The notes under the pieces are model-generated. The model searched no databases. It saw only the letters and a list, made by a program, of their open reading frames with translations, and was not told the DNA's origin. Of a DNA stretch of 64,000 nucleotides, positions 21,170-30,574 are shown one piece after another. Origin of the DNA: Planosporangium mesophilum (GTDB lineage Bacteria; Actinomycetota; Actinomycetes; Mycobacteriales; Micromonosporaceae); contig NZ_BOON01000002.1 of NCBI RefSeq assembly GCF_016863255.1, forward strand, positions 1-64,000, given 5' to 3'. Position numbers and translations under genes: made by a program. Position 1 is the stretch's first letter, and each line of letters opens with the position of its first letter.

Positions 21170-22081
21170 ATGCGACTGGTTATCTTCACCGAGCCCCAGC
21201 AGGGGGCCTCATACGACGATCAGCTCCGGATCGCCCGCCACACCGAGGAGCTGGAGTTCGATGCCTTCTTCCGCTCCGACCACTACCTGGTGATGGGCGA
21301 GGGCGACGGGCTGCCCGGCCCGACAGACTCCTGGGTGACGCTCGGCGCGCTGGCGGTACAGACCTCACGGATCAAGCTGGGCACGCTGGTCACGTCGGCC
21401 ACGTTCCGGTACCCCGGGCCGCTGGCCATCAGCGTCGCGCAGGTCGACCAGATGAGCGGCGGCCGGGTCGAGCTGGGCCTGGGCGCCGGCTGGTACGAGC
21501 CCGAGCACAAGGCGTACGGCATCCCGTTCCCGCCGGTCACCGAGCGCTTCGACCGGTTGGAGGAGCAGCTCGCCATCATCACCGGGCTGTGGACCACGCC
21601 GGTGGGCGAACGCTTCGACTTCCAGGGCGAGTACTACCAGATCGAGGACTCGCCGGCGCTACCGAAGCCGGTGCAGGACCCGGGGCCGCCGGTGATCATC
21701 GGGGGTCTGGGCGCCAAGCGGACCCCGGCGCTCGCGGCCCGGTACGCCCACGAGTTCAACGTGCCGTTCGCCTCGGTGGAGAAGACCGCGCAGATGTACG
21801 AGCGGGTCGCCCAGGCGTGCGAGCAGGAGGGGCGCGACCAGCTACCGATCTTCTCCGCCGCCCAGACCATCGCAGTCGGCCGTACCGACGCGGAGGCGCG
21901 CAAGCGGGCCGAGGCCATCGGACGGACCCCGCCGCTGCACGGCACGCCCGACCAGGTGGTCGACCAGATCGGGCGGTTCGCCGAGGTCGGCGCCGTCCGG
22001 ATCTTCCTGCAGGTCCTCGACATGCACGACCTCGACCACCTCGACGTGATCGCCTCGGAGATCGGCCCGCAACTGGCCTGA
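21170..22081 (+). CDS. LLM-class F420-dependent oxidoreductase
   Basis: 303-residue luciferase-like TIM-barrel protein. DAFFRSDHYL near residues 32-41, the segments RIKLGTLVTSATFRYPGPLA and GGRVELGLGAGWYEPEH, and the conserved LPKPVQDPGPPVIIGG stretch place it among actinobacterial F420-dependent LLM enzymes. Substrate unknown. GGTGGAG precedes the ATG. It is monocistronic: it starts 56 bp after lhr and converges on the penicillin-binding protein gene across a hairpin. Confidence 0.88.
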   Translation: MRLVIFTEPQQGASYDDQLRIARHTEELEFDAFFRSDHYLVMGEGDGLPGPTDSWVTLGALAVQTSRIKLGTLVTSATFRYPGPLAISVAQVDQMSGGRVELGLGAGWYEPEHKAYGIPFPPVTERFDRLEEQLAIITGLWTTPVGERFDFQGEYYQIEDSPALPKPVQDPGPPVIIGGLGAKRTPALAARYAHEFNVPFASVEKTAQMYERVAQACEQEGRDQLPIFSAAQTIAVGRTDAEARKRAEAIGRTPPLHGTPDQVVDQIGRFAEVGAVRIFLQVLDMHDLDHLDVIASEIGPQLA

Positions 22082-22098
22082 ACTCTTCGGCGGACGGA

Positions 22099-22131
22099 AC
22101 GCGTGGCGGCCCTCACGGCACCGCCACGCGT
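22099..22131. terminator. Bidirectional terminator
   Basis: Perfect 11-bp stem (22099-22109 with 22121-22131) and an 11-nt loop lie between the convergent stops of the LLM oxidoreductase (22081) and the penicillin-binding protein (22147). There is no U-tract. Confidence 0.8.
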
Positions 22132-22146
22132 CCACCGATCACGAGG

Positions 22147-24252
22147 TCAGCCCGGCGGCGCGGTGAGACCGGCGATGGCCGCGCTCGGGGGCTGGAAGTT
22201 TCTGACCGGCTGGCCCTTCAGCGCGTCCACCATCGTGTTCGCGACCGCCCGGTCGACCGCGGTGGACACGCCGCCGCCCACAGCGTCCATCGGGTTGTCC
22301 GGGTTGACGGCGGTGGCGGCGCCGGCGATCTGCGGGGTGAAGGCGGCGAAACTCTCGGTGCTCTCGCCGTCGGAGGTACCGGTCTTACCCGCGACGGGCC
22401 GGCCGAGGAGGCTGCCGATGGCGTCATCGGTACCGCCGTTGCACTTGCCGTAGAACGACTGCTGGCCCACCGGGCACCGGGCCGCGTCCGTGGCCGCCCG
22501 GGCGACGTCCTCACTGACCACGCGCTGGCACGACGGCGAACCCTGGGGCAGTGCCCGGCCGTCTCGGTCGGTGATCGACAGGACGGGCAGCGGCGGGCAG
22601 TACATGCCCTCGGCGGCCACCGTCGCGTACGCGTTGGCCACGTCCAGCGGGGTGGTCTGGGACACGCCGAGCGTGAACGCACCCCACTCGGACACCCGCG
22701 GACCGGCCAGGTCCGCGTCGAGCGAGGAGCGGAACTGGATGCCCAACTTCTTGGCCATCGCGACCACCTTGTCCGCCCCGACCTGCTCCTCCAGCCACAC
22801 CCAGTACGTGTTGACCGAACGCCCGAACCCGTCCCACATCATGCGCGGCCCGTTCATCCACGCCGGGTTCGCGTTGGGCGGGCAGTAGCGGCCGCCGCAG
22901 ACGGCGCCACCGCCACCGGGCCAGTGGGTCACCAGCGGGCTGGGCGCATTGAACAGGGTGGACAACGGTCTCCCGCCGTCGAGCGCCGTGAGCATCGTGA
23001 ACATCTTGAACGTCGACCCGGCCTGGTAGCCGGCCAGGTTGTCGTCGCCCGCCACGAGCTGGTTGACCGTGTTCGGGTAGGGGGCGTTGTTCGGGTTCTG
23101 GGCGAGGCTGTAGTACCGGTTGATCGCCATCGCCAGCACCCGACCGGTGCCGGGCTGGACCATGGCCAGCGGTAGCGCGCGGGCGTTGCCGTACGGATAC
23201 ACCGCCAGCGACTCCCGCAAGGCGGTGGCCTGGATCTTGGGGTCCAACGATGAGACGATCCGGTACCCGCCCCGCTTGAGGTTGCGATCGCGCAGCGCCC
23301 TGGTCGCGCCGAACGCCTGCTGGGAGTTCCACCACTGGTGGAAGTAGTCGCAGAAGAAGCCCCAGTCGCCGTGCTCCGGCGCGACGCTGACGCACTTGTT
23401 GGGCGGCGGCGTACTCTGCCGGACCTCCAGCGGCTGCGACTTCGCCCGGTGGGCCTCCTCGTCGCTGATGAGCTTGTTCCTCGCCATCGAGTCCAGGACG
23501 TACGCGCGGCGCTCCAGCGCGGCCTTCCGGTTGCCGTTGATCGGGTTGTCGACCTCCGGTGACTGCACGAGCCCCGCGAGCATCGCCGCCTCGGGCAGCG
23601 TGAGTTGCGCCGCGGACTTGGAGAAGTACATCCGGCTGGCCGTCTCGATGCCGTAGGCGCCGGAGCCGAAGTACGCGATGTTCAGGTACCGGTTGAGAAT
23701 CTCCTTCTTGGACAGTTTGCGCTCCAGTTGGAGGGCATACCGGATCTCCTGCACCTTGCGGTCCGGGCTCTCCACGGTGGCCAGCCGCCGCTGCTCGTCG
23801 GTCAGGGTCACATCGGTCTTCAGCACGTTGCGCACGTACTGCATGGTCAAGGTGGACGCGCCCTGGGTGACCCGGCCGCTGTCCCGGTTGGCGACCAGGG
23901 CCCGCACGACACCCTTCACGTCGACGCCACCGTGGTGGTAGAAGCGGCTGTCCTCGGCCGCGATGATCGCCTGCTGCATGACCGGTGCGATGTCCTGCAA
24001 CTTCACCTCGGTGCGGTACTCCTCGTAGAACGCGGTGATCAGCGTCTTGCCGTCATTGGCGTACAGGTACGACGTCTGCGCCGGCGGCGGGGTGCGCAGG
24101 TTCTGCGGCAACTTGTCGTACGAGCTCATCGACGCCTGCAGCATCAGCCCGGCGCCCAGGGCGGCGGGCAGGGCCGCGCAGGCCAGCAACAGTCCGAACA
24201 CCAGCGCCTGGAACAGCGCGGTGCTGACCTTGAAGATCCAGTACCCGAACAC
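22147..24252 (-). CDS. Class A penicillin-binding protein (transglycosylase/transpeptidase)
   Basis: 701-residue bifunctional peptidoglycan synthase anchored by one N-terminal membrane helix (about 13-40). The GT51 domain carries EDSRFYHHGG (100-109) and QGASTLTMQ (130-138). The transpeptidase domain carries STFK (Ser413), SVN (479-481) and KTGTS (623-627). All catalytic motifs are intact. Several extra cysteines (about 287, 301, 452, 457, 552, 575, 593, 604) in the extracellular part suggest disulfides. The GTG start at 24252 is uncertain by a few codons. It resembles PonA-type enzymes of actinobacteria but lacks a long C-terminal tail or PASTA domain. Confidence 0.93.
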   Translation of the reverse strand: MFGYWIFKVSTALFQALVFGLLLACAALPAALGAGLMLQASMSSYDKLPQNLRTPPPAQTSYLYANDGKTLITAFYEEYRTEVKLQDIAPVMQQAIIAAEDSRFYHHGGVDVKGVVRALVANRDSGRVTQGASTLTMQYVRNVLKTDVTLTDEQRRLATVESPDRKVQEIRYALQLERKLSKKEILNRYLNIAYFGSGAYGIETASRMYFSKSAAQLTLPEAAMLAGLVQSPEVDNPINGNRKAALERRAYVLDSMARNKLISDEEAHRAKSQPLEVRQSTPPPNKCVSVAPEHGDWGFFCDYFHQWWNSQQAFGATRALRDRNLKRGGYRIVSSLDPKIQATALRESLAVYPYGNARALPLAMVQPGTGRVLAMAINRYYSLAQNPNNAPYPNTVNQLVAGDDNLAGYQAGSTFKMFTMLTALDGGRPLSTLFNAPSPLVTHWPGGGGAVCGGRYCPPNANPAWMNGPRMMWDGFGRSVNTYWVWLEEQVGADKVVAMAKKLGIQFRSSLDADLAGPRVSEWGAFTLGVSQTTPLDVANAYATVAAEGMYCPPLPVLSITDRDGRALPQGSPSCQRVVSEDVARAATDAARCPVGQQSFYGKCNGGTDDAIGSLLGRPVAGKTGTSDGESTESFAAFTPQIAGAATAVNPDNPMDAVGGGVSTAVDRAVANTMVDALKGQPVRNFQPPSAAIAGLTAPPG

Positions 24253-24416
24253 GAGCCGCCGCTACCGCCATCCGAGGTCCACTCGCCTTGGGGACCAAGA
24301 CTGTCGGGCACCTCCCAGAGGATTCGGAGGGTGTTCCCAGGTTGGGTTCTTCCGGCGGCACCGGACCGGTTGGAGAAGGCACCGGCCCGACCTGCCCAGC
24401 GGATAGTCTCAGATCC

Positions 24417-25202
24417 ATGCCGGGGTACGACTGGATCAGCTTCACCACCGACTACGGGCTGTCGGACGGGTTCGTGGCGGCCTGCCACGGTGTGATCGCC
24501 CGGATCACCCCGGCGGTACGGGTCATCGACGTGACCCATCAGATCCCGCCCGCCGACGTGGCCCGGGGTGCCGCCGTGCTCGCCCAGACCGTGCCGCACC
24601 TGCCGGCCGCCGTCCACGTCGCCGTGGTGGACCCCGGGGTGGGCACCGCGCGCCGGGGCGTCGCCGTCGAGGCGGCGCACGGGCTGCTCGTCGGCCCGGA
24701 CAACGGCCTGCTGCCGCCGGCCGCGGACGCGCTCGGCGGCGTCCGGCGGGTGATGGTCCTGGACAACCCGGGGTGGTTCGCCGACGTCGTCTCCCCCACC
24801 TTCCACGGCCGCGACATCTTCGCGCCGGTCGCCGCGCGCCTGGCTGCCGGCGCCGACCCGGCCGGGGCGGGCAGCGAGGTCGACCCCGCCACCCTGGCAC
24901 GCCTGCCGGAGCCGGTCGTCGCGGTCGGCGACGGCTGGTTGGAGGCCGAGGTGGCGATGGTCGACCGCTTCGGCAACGTGCAACTGGCGGCGCCCGGCGA
25001 GGCGCTCGAACGCCTCGGTGACCCGCTGCGCGTCGGCGGCATGGTGGCCCGGCGGGCCGGCACGTTCGGCGAGGCCGCGCCGGGGGCGCTGCTGGTGTAC
25101 GTCGACTCCGCCGACCGGGTGGCGATCGCGATCAATGGTGGCCGCGCGGTGGTCGCGCTCGGTGTGACACCGGGTGACATCGTGCGCATCACCACGGCCT
25201 GA
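24417..25202 (+). CDS. SAM hydrolase (SAM hydroxide adenosyltransferase, DUF62)
   Basis: 261-residue member of the DUF62/fluorinase-like family. It begins ISFTTDYGLSDGFV and carries VVDPGVGTARRGVAVE, GPDNGLL and the C-terminal VDRFGNVQL block. Asp72, Arg79/80 and His130 (FHGRD) correspond to the Asp-Arg-His triad of the archaeal and bacterial SAM hydrolases, which split SAM to adenosine and methionine with water. Fluorinase and SalL chlorinase lack this triad, so halogenation is not expected. Physiological purpose of the hydrolase is unclear. It diverges from the penicillin-binding protein gene. Confidence 0.88.
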   Translation: MPGYDWISFTTDYGLSDGFVAACHGVIARITPAVRVIDVTHQIPPADVARGAAVLAQTVPHLPAAVHVAVVDPGVGTARRGVAVEAAHGLLVGPDNGLLPPAADALGGVRRVMVLDNPGWFADVVSPTFHGRDIFAPVAARLAAGADPAGAGSEVDPATLARLPEPVVAVGDGWLEAEVAMVDRFGNVQLAAPGEALERLGDPLRVGGMVARRAGTFGEAAPGALLVYVDSADRVAIAINGGRAVVALGVTPGDIVRITTA

Positions 25203-25312
25203 CCGGAGCGTCGAGACCACCCGTACCGGGTGAGGGCGCCTCCCGAGACCGTCTGGCACGGTTCGACACGCGGGTGACCAGAACACGGGGGTCCAGACCC
25301 GGAGGGACCGTC

Positions 25313-27508
25313 ATGACCGCTCACGCAACCGCTCAGGCAACCGCTCAGGACGTACGCGAACGTCGCGCCACACCGGCCGACCCGATGCCCGGCGCCGGCC
25401 CCGACTTCAGCTACCTGGACGAGGAGCTTCGCCAGATCCCACCCGAGCTCGGCCACGACGCGCTCGCCGTGCTGGACGGCCGCAGCTTCATGTACTCCGA
25501 TCCGGTCGGCGACGTACCGGCGGGCTCGATCGGCGGCCTGGTCAGCGCCGACACCCGGCTGCTCGACAAGTGGCAGCTGACCGTCAACGGCCAGGCCCTG
25601 CTCAACCTGCGGTCCGGGGTCGTCGAGCACTACCACGCGGCGTTCTTCCTGACCAACCCGGACATGCCCGACCTGCCCACGAACACCATCGGCGTGCGGC
25701 GGCAGCGCGTCATGGGCGGCGGCATGCGCGAGCGGATCGAGATGCACAGCTTCGCCGACCACCCGGTCCGGCTGGAGGTCCGGGTGGCCATCGCCAGCGA
25801 CTTCGCCGACCTGTTCGAGATCAAGGAGTACGTCCGGGACCGCACCGACCAGATCGCGCACGATCACGCGGCGGACGGCTCGCGGCTGTCCCTGGTGTAC
25901 CGCAACGACAGCTTCATCGCGCGCACGGACGTGTTCGCGAACCCGTCGGCCACCCGGATCGAGGGCGACGACCTGGTGTGGGACGTGGAGCTGCCGGTGG
26001 GCGCGTCGTGGTCGTGCGACCTGGACATCCCGTTCTCCCAGGACTTCGACACCGGCGAGATCGCCCCGCCGCGCCACGACTTCACCACCTTCATCAGCCG
26101 GTCGGGCGACCCGGTCACCGAATGGCGGGAGCAGATGGCCCGCCTCGAGAGCGACTCCCACGCGATCGAGTCGATCTACGGCGTGACCAGGAAGGACCTG
26201 GCCGCCCTGCGCATCCCGACCCGGGCCGGCGACGAGAAGGCGATCCTGCCCGCCGCGGGGCTGCCGTGGTTCCTGACGCTGTTCGGGCGGGACACCATCA
26301 TCACCGCGTACCAGACCCTCACCATCGGCCCGTCCCTGGCCAGGGGCACCCTGGTTGAGCTGGCCGCGTTCCAGGGCACCGAGTGCAACGACTTCAAGGA
26401 CGAGGAGCCGGGCAAGATCCTGCACGAGGTGCGCACCGGCGAGCTGACCCAGCTGGGCCTGAGGCCGCACAACCCGTACTACGGCACCGCCGACGCCACC
26501 CCGCTGTGGCTGATCCTGCTGTCGGAGTACTGGCGGTGGACCGGCGACGACCGGCTGGTCGAATCGATGCGGGACAACGTGTCGGCCGCCCTGGACTGGA
26601 TCGACCTGTACGGTGACCGCGACGGTGACGGGTACGTCGAGTACCAGACCCGCTCGCCGCAGGGGCTGGGCAACCAGTGCTGGCGCGACTCCTGGGACGG
26701 GGTGCTGTACTCCGACGGCAAGATGCCGCCGCTCCCGATCGCCACCTGCGAGATCCAGGGCTACGTCTACGACGCGAAGATGCGCGTCGCCGAGCTCGCC
26801 GACGGGCCGCTGGCCGACCCGACCCTCGCCCGGACGCTGCGCGACGAGGCCGAGCAGCTACGCGTCCGCTTCAACGAGGACTTCTGGATCGACCGGCGCG
26901 GCGGCTACTACGCACTCGGCCTCGACGGCGACAAGCGCCCCATCGACTCCATGACCTCGGACATGGGGCACCTGCTGTGGTCGGGCATCGTGCCCGACGA
27001 CCGCGCCGGTACCCTCGTCCAGCAGCTCATGTCCGACCAGCTCTTCTCCGGCTGGGGCATCCGCACCATGGCCTCGTCGGACCCGGCGTACTTCCCGATC
27101 GGGTACCACCGCGGCACGGTCTGGCCGCACGACAACTCCATCATCGTGATGGGCATGACCCGGTACGGCTACCGCGACGACGCCAACCGCCTGTCGATGG
27201 CGCTGATCGACGCGGCGACCTTCTCGGACCACCGGCTGCCGGAGGCGTTCTCCGGGTACAACCGCGGCTACGGCAACTTCCCCATCCCGTACCCGACCGC
27301 GTGCAGCCCGCAGGCCTGGGCGACCGGTGCGCCGCTGCTGTTCCTGCGGTCGATGCTCTGTCTGGAACCCAGGGCGGGCGAGCTGACCATGTCTCCCGAC
27401 CTGCCCGAGGAGGTCGGACGCGTCGCGTTCAAGGGGCTCAAGGCGTTCGGTACCCGGTGGGACATCGAGGCGATCGGGCGCAAGGGGTACGTGCGGCTGG
27501 CACGCTGA
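25313..27508 (+). CDS. Amylo-alpha-1,6-glucosidase (glycogen-debranching-like)
   Basis: 731-residue protein with an N-terminal beta-sandwich (GDE_N_bis type, residues about 45-270) and a C-terminal (alpha/alpha)6 barrel (about 280-720). The barrel contains LPWFLTLFGRDTIITAYQ, GNQCWRDSWDG and YHRGTVWPHDNSIIVMGM, typical of bacterial amylo-alpha-1,6-glucosidase family proteins. It probably acts on alpha-1,6-linked or trehalose-type oligosaccharides inside the cell; substrate is not determined. GGAGG is at ideal distance from the ATG. Converges on the nickel transporter ATPase gene. Confidence 0.88.
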   Translation: MTAHATAQATAQDVRERRATPADPMPGAGPDFSYLDEELRQIPPELGHDALAVLDGRSFMYSDPVGDVPAGSIGGLVSADTRLLDKWQLTVNGQALLNLRSGVVEHYHAAFFLTNPDMPDLPTNTIGVRRQRVMGGGMRERIEMHSFADHPVRLEVRVAIASDFADLFEIKEYVRDRTDQIAHDHAADGSRLSLVYRNDSFIARTDVFANPSATRIEGDDLVWDVELPVGASWSCDLDIPFSQDFDTGEIAPPRHDFTTFISRSGDPVTEWREQMARLESDSHAIESIYGVTRKDLAALRIPTRAGDEKAILPAAGLPWFLTLFGRDTIITAYQTLTIGPSLARGTLVELAAFQGTECNDFKDEEPGKILHEVRTGELTQLGLRPHNPYYGTADATPLWLILLSEYWRWTGDDRLVESMRDNVSAALDWIDLYGDRDGDGYVEYQTRSPQGLGNQCWRDSWDGVLYSDGKMPPLPIATCEIQGYVYDAKMRVAELADGPLADPTLARTLRDEAEQLRVRFNEDFWIDRRGGYYALGLDGDKRPIDSMTSDMGHLLWSGIVPDDRAGTLVQQLMSDQLFSGWGIRTMASSDPAYFPIGYHRGTVWPHDNSIIVMGMTRYGYRDDANRLSMALIDAATFSDHRLPEAFSGYNRGYGNFPIPYPTACSPQAWATGAPLLFLRSMLCLEPRAGELTMSPDLPEEVGRVAFKGLKAFGTRWDIEAIGRKGYVRLAR

Positions 27509-27536
27509 GATCCGGTGCGGCCGGCCCGTTGGCGCT

Positions 27537-28331
27537 CTACAGCGCCACCCGGCTCCGCTCGTGGATCAGGTTGGCCCGCAGCAGCAGTTCACGGTCGGTG
27601 AGGACCTGCTGCGGCGTGCCGACCCGGCTGACCGTGTGGTCCTCCGCGAACACCACACAGCGGTCGGCGATCACGTCCAGCGCGTCCAGGTCGTGGGTGG
27701 CCAGCACGATCGTCTTCCCGGCGGCGCTCAGGTCGGCGATCAGTTCGATGAGCCAGGCCTGGGTACGCGGGTCGAGGGCCGCCGTCGGCTCGTCGAACAG
27801 CAGCACCTCCGGGTTCATCACCAGCACCGACGCGATGGCGACCCGCTTCTTCTGCCCACCCGACAGCTGGAACGGCGCCCGCTCGGCGAGGTCGGCGATG
27901 CCGAGCATCGCGAGCACGTCGTCGACGCGGGCGGCCGTCTCGCCGGTCGGCAGGCCGAGTTGCAGGCAACCGAAGGCGATCTCCTCACGTACCGTCGGGG
28001 AGAAGACCTGGGCGTCGGAGTTCTGGAACACGAAGCCGACGCGGGACCGGAAGCCGGCCGAGAACTGCTCGTCCTCGAGGTTGTCCTCGGTGACCGGCTG
28101 GCCGAAGGCGGTGAAGGTACCGCCGTCGGGGAAGATCAGCCCGTCGAGGATCTTGAGTAGGGTCGACTTGCCGCAGCCGTTCGGGCCGAGCAGCGCCACC
28201 TTCTCGCCCTTGTGGACGTCCAGCGAGACGCCGTCCAGCGCCGGGAACCGGCCGAGGTAGGCGTACCGCAGGTCGCGGCAGGAGAAGACGAGGTCGTCAG
28301 CGCCCGGTTCGCTACCGTCCAACGAGGACAT
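27537..28331 (-). CDS. nikO: ECF-type nickel/cobalt transporter ATPase
   Basis: 264-residue ABC ATPase of the CbiO/NikO type. Walker A GPNGCGKST, Q-loop in FVFQNSDAQVF, signature LSGGQKKR, Walker B VLLFDEPTAALD and H-loop LATHDLDAL. The start overlaps the CbiQ/NikQ gene by 20 bp. Last gene of the M-Q-O operon. Family members carry either Ni2+ or Co2+; nickel is favoured because of the Nur-like operator upstream of the operon. Confidence 0.88.
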   Translation of the reverse strand: MSSLDGSEPGADDLVFSCRDLRYAYLGRFPALDGVSLDVHKGEKVALLGPNGCGKSTLLKILDGLIFPDGGTFTAFGQPVTEDNLEDEQFSAGFRSRVGFVFQNSDAQVFSPTVREEIAFGCLQLGLPTGETAARVDDVLAMLGIADLAERAPFQLSGGQKKRVAIASVLVMNPEVLLFDEPTAALDPRTQAWLIELIADLSAAGKTIVLATHDLDALDVIADRCVVFAEDHTVSRVGTPQQVLTDRELLLRANLIHERSRVAL

Positions 28332-29277
28332 CTCCTCCGTAGATCGTCACCGCGGCGGCGAGCACGACGACCGCCGCGACGGCGTCCGCCGCGCGCAGCC
28401 GGAACGCGTGCAGCGTACGGGGGCTGCCCCGGTACCCGCGCGCCACCATCGCCAGATGGACCTCCTCGGAGAGGTGGCCGGCCCGTCCGAACAGCGCACC
28501 GGCCGAGGCCGCCACGAAGCCGCGCGCCGCCCGGTCGTTCCGGCGGGCGCGCACGGTACGCGCCTTGCGGGCCTCGTACATCTCCGTCACGACGCCGAGC
28601 AGCAGGAACACGTACCGGTAGGCCATCCCGATGATCAGGATGAAGATCCGGGGTACGCCCAGCGCGCGCAGCGCCGCGAGCAGCCTGGTCCAGGGCGTGG
28701 TCAGGGTCAGCAGGACGACCAGCGACACCGACGTGGCGACCCGGCTGATGACGAGCGCGGCGGAGGTCAGCCCCTGCGCGGTGAACCCCTGCGGCGCCCC
28801 GTGCCAGTGCCACAGCGGCAGTACGACCTCGCCCGGCGTCACGATCGAGAGCGTCGCGGGCAGCACGACGATGCCACTGAAGATCGGTATGAACAGCCAC
28901 ACCCGCTTGATGAAGAACGCCAGCGGCAGCCTCGACGCCGTCGCGAGCAGCAGCGTGAGGGCGTAGCAGGCGACCAGCGTGCCGACGTGGTGTACCAGGC
29001 CGACCGCGACCAGCAGGACGACCAGCGAGACCGCCTTGAGCCGGGGATCGAGCCGCTGGAGCAGCCCCGGCCGGCCGGCGATCTCCTCGCTGAACATCAC
29101 CTGGCGCAGCAGGTCCGCGCCGCCGGTCAGGGTCTTCTCCACGAAGGAGCCCTTCCGGCGGATCCCCGCCGGGCCGCAGCGGCACAGGCCCGGCTCGCCA
29201 CGCAGCAGCCAGTCGGGCGTGCGCGAGGCCTGGACGGTGCCGCCCACGCCGCCTCCCGTCTGCACGGCGGTGCTCAC
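28312..29277 (-). CDS. nikQ: ECF transporter transmembrane protein CbiQ/NikQ
   Basis: 321-residue energy-coupling membrane protein with four to six hydrophobic helices and the ARG-type coupling motif region (VHLAMVARGYRGSPRT) that contacts the ATPase. An N-terminal extension of about 70 residues includes Cys32 and Cys34 and is longer than usual. The GTG start overlaps the preceding gene's stop (GTGA), implying coupling. It assembles with NikO and the metal-binding NikMN. Confidence 0.85.
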   Translation of the reverse strand: MSTAVQTGGGVGGTVQASRTPDWLLRGEPGLCRCGPAGIRRKGSFVEKTLTGGADLLRQVMFSEEIAGRPGLLQRLDPRLKAVSLVVLLVAVGLVHHVGTLVACYALTLLLATASRLPLAFFIKRVWLFIPIFSGIVVLPATLSIVTPGEVVLPLWHWHGAPQGFTAQGLTSAALVISRVATSVSLVVLLTLTTPWTRLLAALRALGVPRIFILIIGMAYRYVFLLLGVVTEMYEARKARTVRARRNDRAARGFVAASAGALFGRAGHLSEEVHLAMVARGYRGSPRTLHAFRLRAADAVAAVVVLAAAVTIYGGDVLVGR

Positions 29278-30359
29278 GCCGTCTCCGGCTCCGCGACGGG
29301 GTCGGTACCGCGGCGCCGGCGGGCCACCCGCTCGACCAGCGTCCCGACCCCGAAGATCACGGCGGCCACCACGGCGATGCCGATCACGGCGGAGAGGATG
29401 TAGGCGAGGTTGGCGTGCTGACCGTCGTGGAAGCCGTAGCCGCTGAGCAGGGTGTGGCTCCAGAATCCGTTGTACTCCGCCAGGCCGGCCGGTACCGCGT
29501 GCAGACCGAGCTGGCCCAGGTTGAGCTCGTGTGGGGCGCCCTCACCGAACGCCCCACCCGGGGCGAGCAGGCCGAGCGGGGTGAGCAGCACCATCACGGC
29601 GACGAAGCCCAGCGACACCCGCGCCGGGGTGAGTCGCCGGCCGCCGGCCGGGGCCGGCTCGCCGGCGGTCGCCGGGACGTCGCGGTGGGTCGCCGCCAGC
29701 CGGGCCGGGTCGGTACGGGCCAGGTAGGCGAGCACGCCTCCGGTGAGGATCGCCTCGGCGGCGCCGGCGATGGTCAGGTGCGGCAGCAGCATCGCCGGGA
29801 TCGCCTGGGACAGTCCGTACGGCGAGTACAGCGGGGCGCCGGACGCGGTGTGGAACAGCTCGGGCTGGATGCCGAACTCGACCGCGGTGGCCAGGGCTGC
29901 GGCGTTGATGCCGACGTAGCCGCCGATCGCGGCCGCCGCGATCCGGCGCCTGGAGGTCAGCGGGGCGCGGCCGGCGATGAGCCGGTAGACCCCGTACCCG
30001 ACGAACGGCATCAGGATCGCCAGGTTGACCGCGTTGGCGCCGAAGGCGAGCACCCCACCGTCGCCGAAGAGCAGCGCCTGGAACAGCAGGGCCACGGATA
30101 CGGCGATGACCGCCGCCCACGGCCCCAACGCTATCGCGATGATCACCGCCCCGACGGCGTGCGCGGTGGTGCCGTCCGGGATCGGGATGTTGAACATCAT
30201 GACGAGGAAGCTGAGGGCGGCGAGGACGGCGAGCGTCGGCACGTTACGGGTCTTGACCACCCGGGTGACGCGGTTGGTGGCGATCGCCCAGGCCGGTACC
30301 GCCACGACGTACGCGGCGGCGCAGGTCTGCGGGCTCAGATAACCATCTGGAATGTGCAT
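29274..30359 (-). CDS. nikMN: Nickel/cobalt-binding ECF component NikM fused to NikN-like domain
   Basis: 361-residue membrane protein starting MHIPDGYLSP. In CbiM/NikM the free N-terminal amino group, His2 and further histidines bind the metal, so the start is essentially fixed. Seven hydrophobic segments form the M domain (about 1-225). The C-terminal part (about 240-345), with an extracytoplasmic loop and two helices, resembles the fused CbiN/NikN component. First gene of the operon; a Nur-like box lies 45 bp upstream. No cobalamin riboswitch is visible upstream. Confidence 0.88.
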   Translation of the reverse strand: MHIPDGYLSPQTCAAAYVVAVPAWAIATNRVTRVVKTRNVPTLAVLAALSFLVMMFNIPIPDGTTAHAVGAVIIAIALGPWAAVIAVSVALLFQALLFGDGGVLAFGANAVNLAILMPFVGYGVYRLIAGRAPLTSRRRIAAAAIGGYVGINAAALATAVEFGIQPELFHTASGAPLYSPYGLSQAIPAMLLPHLTIAGAAEAILTGGVLAYLARTDPARLAATHRDVPATAGEPAPAGGRRLTPARVSLGFVAVMVLLTPLGLLAPGGAFGEGAPHELNLGQLGLHAVPAGLAEYNGFWSHTLLSGYGFHDGQHANLAYILSAVIGIAVVAAVIFGVGTLVERVARRRRGTDPVAEPETA

Positions 30360-30403
30360 CGAGCACTCCCCTCGCCGGCTGCGTTATCGCAGAGCCTACT
30401 TTG

Positions 30404-30420
30404 CTGCAAAGATTTTGCAA
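30404..30420 (-). promoter_or_regulatory. Nur-like box upstream of nikMNQO
   Basis: On the minus strand the sequence is TTGCAA-AATCT-TTGCAG. It matches the Streptomyces Nur (nickel-responsive Fur family) box tTGCaa-N5-ttGCAA except in the last base. TTGCAA could also be a -35 with TAGGCT 16 bp downstream as -10, so bound Nur would block RNA polymerase. This is the main evidence for nickel rather than cobalt. Confidence 0.68.
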
Positions 30421-30574
30421 TAAGCGAGTGAGCGAACTTACCGTGACTCGGCGGGGCTCGTGGGGAATGACATACAACGAAGCCGGTCGAGATCCGCACT
30501 CTCCTCCGCAGTCGCCCCGCGCCTGCCGCGTTATCCTCGCCGGACGCCCGATAACCGGACAGACGGAGACTGGT

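Noticed and set aside
24417-25202. Fluorinase or SalL-type chlorinase
   Set aside because: The Asp-Arg-His triad of SAM hydrolases is present, which the halogenases lack.
30360-30480. Cobalamin riboswitch upstream of the ECF metal transporter
   Set aside because: The leader is short and lacks the B12-box and the expected conserved elements; a Nur-like site is found instead.
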